A stretch of 64,000 nt of DNA from Leucocoprinus leucothites (lineage: Eukaryota > Basidiomycota > Agaricomycetes > Agaricales > Agaricaceae), in contig JAACJO010000011.1 of NCBI GenBank assembly GCA_013368445.1, positions 1,116,001 to 1,180,000 on the forward strand, in the 5' to 3' direction. The notes below the pieces were generated by a model, which was given only the letters and a program-made list of their open reading frames with translations, was not told the origin of the DNA and made no database searches. This document shows, piece by piece, positions 37,007-45,517 of the stretch (the first letter of the stretch is position 1; each line of letters starts with the position of its first letter). The translations under genes and the position numbers were made by a program.

Positions 37007-40000
37007 TTACAAATCAGCATAGTCTAAATCATCATCTGAGTTACTCATGTACCCTTCTCTATCACCATCACTCTGCTCATCCTCCTCTGCTTGGGTGCCC
37101 TCAAGCTCCTCACAAAAACCCTCAGATTCACACTCACTTCCAACTTCCTGGCTTCCATCCCCCCCGTCAAGCAGCTCAGATAAATCTTTGTCACCAGCAT
37201 CTCCCTCATCTGGTTGTCCACCAGGTGGGTCATCTGCGGCCAGCACCAGGCCCGAATCTGCAGCAACACCCGGCTCTTGATGACCGATACCCAACCCAAG
37301 ATATCTCATGTACATGTCACGATCTGCAAATCTGTTGAACAAGATCATATTAACGATGAGTATACAACCAATTGTATAGTGCAATACGTACATATTGACA
37401 TAGAAATTAGCCCAGTCATCTACTTTGCCATTGACTCTGGCTTCAGTTTGACCCTGAAACGATAGCAGTTGCATCGTATGACCTTCTGCAAAGGCAGGTA
37501 TTAAGTGACAGCCTTGAATAACCTGAGATAGATCTAGAAAACTGAAATTGTAGTCATCGGTGTCCGGAACAAAGCCAATTTTGGGTAACTTAGCAAGTCG
37601 TTGTCCAGATGCATAATTCAGTTCAAAACCAAGCCATCAAACCCAGAGAAACTCCATGGTTTTCCACTGAAAATCGCGGGAGGTAGCCCCTATATGTTGC
37701 ACTTCGGCATGGAAGACCCCAATTACTTGGGCATACCAAAATGGATGGGCATTTTGATCGAATTCAGTATCAGCAGAGGCAACCATACAAAAGGGGCGGC
37801 TTCGAGGATTGAGCGTATCATAGTCACGTCGAATGTCATATGTTGTATAGTTGATATGAGTAGTCTTGTGGCGAAAAATGGTCCCATTTCGGAGGCGAAT
37901 TGTGTTTCGGTCAGCATCAGAGAAGTCTTTGTGCATGTCTCCATCAAAAGTGTGTCTCTGAATACATCCTAGTAAGTGGTCCTTGAGTTTGGAAATAAAT
38001 TTCTGGGCCAACATCAGCTAACTGCAAGGCAAGGTCATAACCGACACATTAAGCTTACATTTTTTGCTGGGTCTGCCGGATTTTCTTGCATGAAAGAGTA
38101 TATGTTGATTGCATCATGTGGATTATGTGAGATGACATGGTGGCAGTCAATATTATTTGGATCTCCAGCTTTGTCATTTTCCTTTTTTTCTATGGAGTGA
38201 AGGGCTTGTTGATGGAGATACTTGTCACCAATTTGGCAGAGTGCATTCTTCTTGTTGGTTACACTATATAACCTCTTGATTGTTCGATGAGCCTGTTCTC
38301 CCTAATTTGAACTGAAGCTTAGTCAAATTTGAGGGACTCGAGAAAACTATGTACTAGTTGCGTTGAGTATGAGTCAGTGGTTCCAAACTGGTGAATGTGG
38401 GCCACATAATCACCCATGAAGTGCAGTTTGACTGTTGAGAGATTCAGAGACTTCAGGGGTCTTGGGGCTGGTGTTGATTGTCAATTGGAACTTTGGCGTT
38501 GTTGTCATGCTGCAGCTTCTCGAGGGAGCTCCTTAGTTGAGAAACATGAACAAGTATGGTCATGGAAGTGGTGAAGTTGGTGCCCAATTTCATTGGTAAG
38601 ACCACCAAGAAGTTCGAGAGTGCTGTCACTGTGCATGCAAAGTTTCACAAGCGCATGCCACTCTGTAAACCAGTAAAGAAGTTTCCTGAGGTACTGATCA
38701 TAAGGTGAAGGTAACAATGCCTCAAAACAAGGTAAAGCACACTGACAATAAACAACATTAAAGCAGAAGTGTCATTCCGAGAAAGCCTAAATCCTACCTG
38801 GAGTAGATCCTTGAAATCATGAGCAGCCATTTTCTTTATCTCAGAGCTATTGGAGGAAAAGTGACGGATTCCACCTCCACCATTGCCAAATACAGGTACA
38901 AAATGGTATCTGGATATACACTTGAGTTAGTGATGTGGTTTGGGTACAGAAAATCATAGGTTTGTTGGCTTACCTTTCATCAAGTGTGGGAACAAGATTA
39001 TCACCAGCCGAATACAGGATTCGTATCAGGTGGGTAAATAATGTTTTCCATGTTCCTAGCTCTATCTCATGGAGGAGGTCGACAGTGAGCATGGTTGACA
39101 GATTGAAACCGTCACCTAGTTATTTGGTGAATGCATTCTACAGTGGAAATTAAGTAACACAGCTAACAAGAAAGCTATTTACGTACTGCAGTAGGTACTG
39201 CTGAGACGTCATGCAGCAGCATTTCAACTGCCGAACTACGAATGGCGAGGCCAAGGTCATAGATAGCCTGCTGGGCAGTGGCAACTTTATCACTTAGATA
39301 TGTCCAGATCTTTTCTGCACGAGTCTTCTGATCACGCCTGAGGCCGAGATTTTGGAGTTCTGATCGATGGACCAAGCAGCGAGGACAGGGAAATAGGCCT
39401 TTGTCACGGATTGTTGCCAAAAGGACCCTGTCATTGTGTTAGTTTGTACTCAAGGCCATTGCCAGAAACCACTCACTTTTTGGGATAATCAGCTGAGTAG
39501 CTGAATATTTGTGGATAGACCCGTCGCTCGACACCATCAATACACCTAATCACAATCCCATGACGATATGCATCAATGAATTCATCATCGAGTATGATCT
39601 CCCAAGCTTGGTGCATGAGCTCGCATCAGCAATAAGCCTTGATCTTGTCCTTCTTCGAGTGCCAGGATGTATGAAATTTTGAGGCAAAATCATTGAATGA
39701 ATCGGGAAGCTAGCATAATAGATACCATCTGTCAGTAAGATCGGAGGCTGTATTAAATCAAAGAGCATGGCTTACCATTGGTATATATGCCAGATGGTGC
39801 AGGGCTCCCAAGCTAGCTTGTGATCAAACATATTTCAACACGTTTCCTAGCATCATGTAAACAGGCCAGGCTTTCACATCCCCAAAATCAGCCAAATGAG
39901 TGGCATCAGAGGCAAACATCAAGGCTGCAATAGTCTTCTCACGTTTGCGGCGTGGATCATCAGGAGGTAGATTTCTATGGTGCTGGACAGCCTTGTATTC

Positions 40001-41222
40001 TTCAATGAAGGCATCCAAGGTGTAGACTTCACCATAAATGCGCTCATTCCATACATCATCAGATGAACTTTGATGAAAGAGCCTGAAAGGAGAGTAGTGA
40101 ATGAGATGTGCGAGGGAATTGCTAAAGGCATCCTAGATAACAGATGTGAGATTGCGATGTAGGAGGCCAGGAATACGGTGTTTCTGTGGCAGTTTGCTGG
40201 GAGATCCACTTGGAACAAGAATGTCGATAGGGGACTTGTGAAAATGGGAACGAAAGTTGGTGCTCTTGAGTTGCTGGTCCATCCTCTGATTTTCGCGGTG
40301 CGCATCAAACCCTCTCACGTCCTCAGCATGGAATTCGGGATTGAGGATGCAGTCTCGAACCAGGGAGTTCACCTCAGACTCTGACTTTGATGTTTTCCCG
40401 TTGTTCAGCCATCCCATCAAGAGCTCTGTGCTCTTGTTTGGAAAGGATGAACAAGAGGGCTTGTCAGGTCCTGGATCTGCCTTAGATGTGCTAGTGTGTT
40501 GTTTGGTTTCATTGGCAGTGTTCGAGAGGTCATCAAGCATGAGGTAGGTGTTGGGATCAAAGGAAGGGCACTGCGGATACTCTCTCCACACACCGAACTT
40601 GTTGGCTGCAGTCCACAGGTAATCCCAGACAATGAGAGTAACATGGCGGACTGATGAGGACCCTGAGGCATCGTGGGCCAGTATATCATCCTCAGGTGGT
40701 AGAATAGGAGGTGGCGGTTCAGGAAGGATGTCATGGAGGCATTTAGGTAGACGATGATTTCATTGAGGTTGCCCAGAAGCTGTTGTGGGAGGGACTGGTG
40801 GTGGACAACTGGTGGACTGTCCGGGTACTCCATCAAGGTCCATTGGTGCTTGCAAAAGGTTGTCAAACCATGGAGCAGGTGTTGAATCTATCGCTGGGCT
40901 GTTTTCCTGAAGCGGAGGCCCAGAGACCTATTGAATCATTAGACAATTTACTTTTTCAAGAAATTATCTGTCATACATTTTTGGGGGAAGGTAAATTGAT
41001 ATGAGTGGTATCCTGCAATACCTTCGGACATGACCGTATCTCTTGCGATTGTTTGCGAATATGCAACAAGTAAGGACATGTCTGCTGATGACAGGCCAAT
41101 GCTGAGGACTTTGCAAATCCCTTTCCACACTTGGCAACACAAGGATGCTTAGCTGACCGAGCAGACCATGGCATGAAATACAAGAGGATGGAGATGATGG
41201 TGAGAAATGCAGATAACTTCAC
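37007..41222 (-). pseudogene. Plavaka (KDZ superfamily) transposase, degenerate
   Basis: Minus-strand fragments in several frames line up in the order of Plavaka transposases. The N-terminal C2H2 finger (HPCVAKCGKGFAKSSALACH) is at about 41080-41160. The WDYLWTAANKFGVWREYP segment follows, then a PSGSPSKLPQKHRIPGLLHR segment. Next come the SDATHLADFGDVKAWPVYM catalytic-region motif (about 39850-39930), CPRCLVHRSELQNLG (about 39340-39400), NYTTYDIRRDYDTLNPRS (about 37800-37860) and the ending FADRDMYMRYLGLGIGH (about 37290-37340) with an acidic tail. Several short introns are implied. In-frame stops occur at 40133-40135 (TAG), 39626-39628, 38505-38507 and 38481-38483 (TGA), so it should be inactive. 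In live elements it catalyses cut-and-paste DNA transposition. Confidence is high for family and moderate for exact limits. Confidence 0.8.
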
Positions 41223-41724
41223 CTTTCAGCGGAGGAACGGTGGGTTCTAGCAGAAGAGCGGCCTCAGGCTAGTAATGGGGCACAACGATCCCAGGGTTTC
41301 CATTGAAGCTGTGCATACTCCTACTGACAGTGATTTCCATTCTAGACAATGATAATGAAGCAATCGGTGAAGTCTATAGATGGTAATTGAAAGTGGTGGT
41401 TGAGCAGAGCAAGAGCCACTTGCACTGAATAGCAATACGCTAAACGGGCATGCATTAATGTCACATGATTCAACAAATGCGCAACACGTGTGCGTGTTTG
41501 GAGAGTCCGGTCTTCATAATAACTCCTTTGTTCTGCTTACTTCCAGCTATCCCGGCTATGCAACTCATGGCGTCTTCAGCTCACCACTCAATGATGTGTC
41601 CAGCTCACAGCATAACTATCAGCTCACCACCCACTGACAATGGTGGAAACTTGAGTGTCTTTCATGGTCGGGGCAATAAAGGTATGTCGCAGAGTTGTCT
41701 ACATTCTATTGTTGCTAATTCGCT
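41223..41724. other. Divergent spacer between the Plavaka relic and accessory gene A
   Basis: About 500 bp between the minus-strand transposase and the plus-strand gene A. It probably held their promoters. No coding sequence is supported. Confidence 0.4.
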
Positions 41725-42071
41725 ATGTCCGAGTCGCCAAAATCCCTACGCCAGCTTCTCTTGAGATGCAGAGCTCCAGATACTCATACTACCGACAGCT
41801 CTCTTCCTTCCTCATCACCAGAGAGACCTCTCGATCATCCCAGGCCCATCTTGATACACTGAGCTAACTGGACTGCTCTACACCATTCCCCACTCTCTCG
41901 GATCGATTCGCCCGTGTCCAACACCCCTTTCCCATCTGACACTGAAACCCAGCATCCCTCTGATGGCGCTGGTTCCGTTAACACTGAGTTCTTTGCTAAC
42001 AATCAGGCTGCATTCAATCACGACCACCTCCAACCAGCGCAGGATAAAGCAGAACCTGCTGGTGGTACTTC
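41725..42071 (+). pseudogene. Accessory gene A, 5' part, cut by retroelement 1
   Basis: The frame opens at ATG 41725 and runs in one frame to 42071, where retroelement 1 begins. It is interrupted only by a TGA at 41860-41862. The frame resumes at 51008 after the second ACTTC, so removing the element and one target copy rejoins a single reading frame exactly. The product is Ser/Pro/Thr-rich and of low complexity; I do not know its function. It lies head-to-head with the Plavaka relic and just upstream of gene B, so it may be part of a composite element. Confidence 0.65.
42067..42071. repeat. Target-site duplication ACTTC, left copy, of retroelement 1
   Basis: ACTTC immediately precedes the 5' LTR and is repeated at 51003-51007 immediately after the 3' LTR. 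Five base pairs is typical of Ty3/gypsy integrase. Confidence 0.95.
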
Positions 42072-42204
42072 TGTTATGTATATTGATTATATCTAGCATT
42101 TGTTCCATCTACAATACGAAGTCGATATTAGCTTTACTTAAGTAATATCGCAATTATGTTTCCTTCTTATTTGTTCTTATATTTTCTTGTTTGTTTTGAC
42201 TCGT

Positions 42205-42426
42205 TTACTTTGTCTGATTATGACTCGTTATGACTTGTTTGGTTTTGTTTGTATTTTGATGACATGTGATTGTTAAATATAGCGGCGCTATATTTGGACT
42301 TACCTTGTGATCGATCAAATGATCAAAGAAGAACTTCTTTAGAAGAACTTCTAAAGCTTCTTTGACAGATCGCGTCTTATATAGTTTAATTAGCGTTAAG
42401 GAAGCTGTACGCTTCTCTTCTTTCAT
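42205..42426 (-). other. Antisense 73-codon open frame inside the LTR U3
   Basis: An ATG-initiated frame on the strand opposite the element starts MKEEKRTASLTLIKLYKTR. It is intact in both LTRs of element 1 and, with two residue changes, in the solo LTR at 54943-55164. It is broken in the LTRs of element 2. It probably has no coding role, but its recurrence is worth noting. Confidence 0.3.
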
Positions 42427-42471
42427 TAGAAGCCCTTAGCCCTAGTTAATAATAGATACCGACTTGTATCG

Positions 42472-42517
42472 TATATAAGTCGTCGACATCTACCAAGGAG
42501 AAACATCGTTTCTACTT
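42472..42517 (+). promoter_or_regulatory. LTR promoter: TATA box and inferred transcription start
   Basis: TATATAA at 42472-42478 lies 33 bp before A42505. That A is the first base of the 13-nt segment ATCGTTTCTACTT (42505-42517) that is exactly complementary to the primer site after the LTR. The start is therefore inferred from both spacing and complementarity. Confidence 0.65.
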
Positions 42518-42736
42518 GGTTAGGTGGAGACTCAATACGAGCCTTTATCTATACAAAGTCGAATTGAACTTAAGCTCTAAGATCTCAATTACTAAAGTCT
42601 TAACTCTATAATTGCCGTATTATAACTCTGACTTAGTAAACGACTTTGTCGCTTACCGAGAAGGAGTCCCCTTTGATAAGATCAACTCGATACTTATCGC
42701 GCCAGCTTAGGACCGGGCCGGCGTCACTATAACATT

Positions 42737-42749
42737 AAGTAGAAACGAT
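42737..42749 (+). other. Primer-binding site, self-priming type
   Basis: AAGTAGAAACGAT begins two bases after the LTR end and is the exact reverse complement of 42505-42517, the inferred 5' end of the element's own RNA. The complementarity stops exactly at 42505. I see no tRNA 3'-end complement here. Tf1 of fission yeast primes in this way. Confidence 0.75.
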
Positions 42750-43006
42750 CCTTCTCTGTTAGCACAGAGCCGTTACTTTGCCCAGTAACCCAACAACGTT
42801 GCAAACACTGTCGATTTGGGTTATCGCGGTTATCGCACAAGCTGTCCCAAAACTATTGTGCATAACAACGAAGAGAGGGTCGACACACATTGCCAACTAG
42901 TGGAATAGTTGAGGATCACTCTTATTGATCTGAGCGATTACCCACGCTCTTAAAACATTTGGAGGCTTGTGAGAGCTAAGGTCATTGTACCTGAATCTCA
43001 AATAAG

Positions 43007-43104
43007 ATACCAGACCCGAGGGTAGATACTCGGAAGGGAGAAATTTGCCAGAAAGTTTGGCATATCTCTGAAGAATACCAGACCCGAGGGTAAATACTCG
43101 GAAG
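43007..43104 (+). repeat. Two-copy 30-bp leader repeat with stem-loop potential
   Basis: ATACCAGACCCGAGGGTA plus 12 further bases occurs at 43007-43036 and 43075-43104 with one mismatch. Each copy can fold through CCGAG/CTCGG. It is present in both elements. A packaging or dimer signal is a possible role. Confidence 0.6.
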
Positions 43105-43131
43105 ACAGTTTATCTGTTGAAAGTCTTAAGA

Positions 43132-43184
43132 GACTATAAATACACAGTCCTAGTGACTATAAGGTGAGTCCATAGCGACTATAA
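43132..43184 (+). repeat. Triple GACTATAA repeat with embedded splice donor
   Basis: GACTATAA recurs at about 43132, 43154 and 43177. The middle copy is followed by AAG|GTGAGTCC (donor at 43164), a strong 5' splice-site match that is conserved in element 2. Confidence 0.55.
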
Positions 43185-43300
43185 ACTAATTTTCCAACCA
43201 CGGCAGAATCAAACTGCAAGTGTGATAATTGTCTTAAGGACAATTTACCATTTAAGACCATACCAGGTGTCTCTATAGGCACCCATAAACATAGTCCACA

Positions 43301-45517
43301 ACGGACCCAGCAGAATTTGCAAGACAAGTTGAAATCTTCGCAAGAAGAGAATTCCCAGAAGAATCCTACAGTACCTACTACAGTGAAACCCGAAGAACAA
43401 GGTTCTACAGAAGTAAAGGATCAGGAAGATTTTATTACATCAAAGAACACGAAGGGAAAGTTGCCTACGTCCCAATCAAGAAAGAACAAGAAGGAGTCCT
43501 TGAAGCTGAATACGCAGCAGTTGGTCACAAGCAACTTCACAGAACTGTCAAACAACAAATTGAAAAAGGAGCTGGTCTTGAAGAACTTCGAGACGTTACC
43601 GAAGAACAGTACATTGAAGAAGCAAAAAGAAGACAAACTCCATTTCCAGAAACCCCTGCAGAATCTAGCAGGACCATCGAACCAGAACCAACCATTGACA
43701 TTACCCCAAGAACTGAAGACACCTCACAAGACAATCATTCAGAGCCCAGAATTGACACTCCAAGTTCAGAAGAATCTGAATTTAACGAAGAAGACGAAGA
43801 AGAAGACGAAGAAGGAACAGATAGTGGAGAAAGAAGCCAACAAGAATCTGAAGGAAATCGAACAGAAGAGGAAGCAGAAGCACTCGCAAGGGCAATCGAC
43901 AATCTCAAACTTAAATCCCCAGAGAAACCCAGACTCGATAGACCCCCTTCTTACTCCTCGAGCCCAGCCTTTGGACATAGCCCAAGGTTCCTCAGTCCCA
44001 TTACGAACCCTATCCCCTTTAGCTTTACCAATTCCCCCACCGGTATTGCCAGTACCAGTACCTTACCAACAACCAATCCCAACATTACTACAGCCAGTAC
44101 CACCATCACCGTACCCACTAACACCCAAACAAAAGGGAAAGCAAAGGCAGTTATCACCAACACAGGAGGTTCTTCAAATCGAAGAAGCCCCACACCGCCA
44201 CCACCAAATCCACAAGGAGGACCACCAAGTCCCGGAGGTAATCCGCCTGGAGGACCAGGAGGACCAGGAGGACCAGGAGGAGGACCACCAAATCCTAATC
44301 CAAACCCCCCGCCAAACCCAATGGCACAACCTCAAGCAGGATTCCAGCTTAAGTACCCAAAGCCCAACAGGTTTGATGGCAACCCAAGCTATTACAGACC
44401 ATGGATGGCCGAAGTCGAACTCTACTTCGACTCATATGGTGTCACAGATGACCAATCAAGAGTCAACTACACCCTTGGATTACTCGATGGAGCTGCCAAG
44501 TTATGGCAACAGGATTACAGACTTAGTCAAGCAACTGCAGCTACCCAAGCAGGATACACCCCACATACCTTCGATCAGTTCAAGAATGCACTCGAACAGT
44601 CATTCGCTCCAACACAACAGAGCTTTGAGGCTGAAAGAGAGCTCCGCTATTATAGACAACGAAACAAATACATCGAAGAATACATCGCCAATTTTTCCGT
44701 CCTCGCCTCACGTGCAGGACTTACTGACAGCACTTCTCTCCGATCCTACTTCGCCGAAGGACTTGACAACGACGTCAGATTCGAAGCAATCCGAGCTGAC
44801 CCCCAAACCCTTGCAGAATGGAAAACAGCTGCAAGACAGGCATACAAAGTTGTCCAAGAGCAAAAGAGATACCGCATTGGAAATTCTAATCCAGGATCTT
44901 CAAATAGATCAAGAAAGACCAAAAAGAATAGTAGACAACACGGATCCCAACCACGATATAATGACGTCTATAGTCAACCCCTATCTAGACCCAGACGATC
45001 CGAGTGGGACATGGATATCGACAGAATATCAAGAGGAATATACCGATTATCAATTGAAGATGATCGGGAAGCAGATGACGGAGGTATATACGAACTTGGC
45101 GCAGAGGATGATGATAATCCTGAAGAAGAGGAGAGTGAAGGAGAAGACATCAATCAAACGTACAATGAAGGACCAAGCAACACAGACAGAGATGTCTATG
45201 GGTCACTATACTCCCACATCATCAATAACGTTCTCACCGACGAACAGAGAGTTGCACTCAAGAGAGGAGAATGCTTCTTCTGCCACAAGAAAGGACATTT
45301 CGCAAAATCTTGTCCGGCAAGGAAGGTTTGGTTTAAGTCAAGAGGAAAGACAAACATGGGATCGAAGCAGACGCAGAAGTCCCAGTCCAAACCGAAACAA
45401 GGGAATCGTAGACCTTTCAAGCCTAAAAGGAAAGATCCAGACGCCATGGTTTACGAAATAGAACAAGCTAGTGATGAAGACGACCCGTTTCAAGAATACT
45501 CAAATGAAAATTTTTGA
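43301..45517 (+). CDS. gag: Gag with long N-terminal extension, probable ACG start (738 codons)
   Basis: The Gag frame is open from just after a TAG at 43292-43294 to TGA 45515-45517. Its first ATG is 44321, which gives a 398-aa Gag: a capsid-like region beginning FDGNPSYYRPWMAEVELYF and a CCHC zinc knuckle CFFCHKKGHFAKSC at residues 318-331 of that form. Upstream, 340 codons of protein-like sequence lack any ATG. They hold a conserved-looking basic and aromatic segment, a Glu/Asp run and a Pro/Gly-rich linker. ACG at 43301 has A at -3 and G at +4, an optimal context for non-AUG initiation. Both forms may be made by leaky scanning. The same frame is open in element 2. Gag packages the RNA into cytoplasmic particles. 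The short form is certain; the extension is strongly suggested. Confidence 0.85.
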   Translation, partial: TDPAEFARQVEIFARREFPEESYSTYYSETRRTRFYRSKGSGRFYYIKEHEGKVAYVPIKKEQEGVLEAEYAAVGHKQLHRTVKQQIEKGAGLEELRDVTEEQYIEEAKRRQTPFPETPAESSRTIEPEPTIDITPRTEDTSQDNHSEPRIDTPSSEESEFNEEDEEEDEEGTDSGERSQQESEGNRTEEEAEALARAIDNLKLKSPEKPRLDRPPSYSSSPAFGHSPRFLSPITNPIPFSFTNSPTGIASTSTLPTTNPNITTASTTITVPTNTQTKGKAKAVITNTGGSSNRRSPTPPPPNPQGGPPSPGGNPPGGPGGPGGPGGGPPNPNPNPPPNPMAQPQAGFQLKYPKPNRFDGNPSYYRPWMAEVELYFDSYGVTDDQSRVNYTLGLLDGAAKLWQQDYRLSQATAATQAGYTPHTFDQFKNALEQSFAPTQQSFEAERELRYYRQRNKYIEEYIANFSVLASRAGLTDSTSLRSYFAEGLDNDVRFEAIRADPQTLAEWKTAARQAYKVVQEQKRYRIGNSNPGSSNRSRKTKKNSRQHGSQPRYNDVYSQPLSRPRRSEWDMDIDRISRGIYRLSIEDDREADDGGIYELGAEDDDNPEEEESEGEDINQTYNEGPSNTDRDVYGSLYSHIINNVLTDEQRVALKRGECFFCHKKGHFAKSCPARKVWFKSRGKTNMGSKQTQKSQSKPKQGNRRPFKPKRKDPDAMVYEIEQASDEDDPFQEYSNENF
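45508..45514 (+). other. Gag-Pol -1 ribosomal frameshift site A_AAT_TTT
   Basis: The heptamer AAATTTT sits in the Gag frame as A AAT TTT directly before the TGA stop at 45515. A one-base slip back places the ribosome in the Pol frame (next codon TTG 45514). Pol has no ATG near its start. The heptamer is conserved in element 2. Confidence 0.8.

Larger units (their letters stand above)
42072..42734 (+). repeat. 5' LTR of retroelement 1 (663 bp)
   Basis: Begins TGTTATGTATATTG and ends CACTATAACA. U3 carries a near-palindrome (AAATATAGC-GGC-GCTATATTT, about 42275-42295) and a hairpin-prone block with arms TCAAAGAAG/CTTCTTTGA. TATATAA is at 42472-42478. The probable RNA start is A42505. It differs from the 3' LTR at gtcGata/gtcAata and gatctCaatt/gatctAaatt. 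Confidence 0.97.

Noticed and set aside
43317..45461. 714-codon open frame overlapping Gag in the +1 frame (718 codons in element 2)
   Set aside because: It begins at TTG. Many of the substitutions between the two elements fall at third positions of the Gag frame, so they change residues in this one. The T-poor composition makes such open shadows likely.
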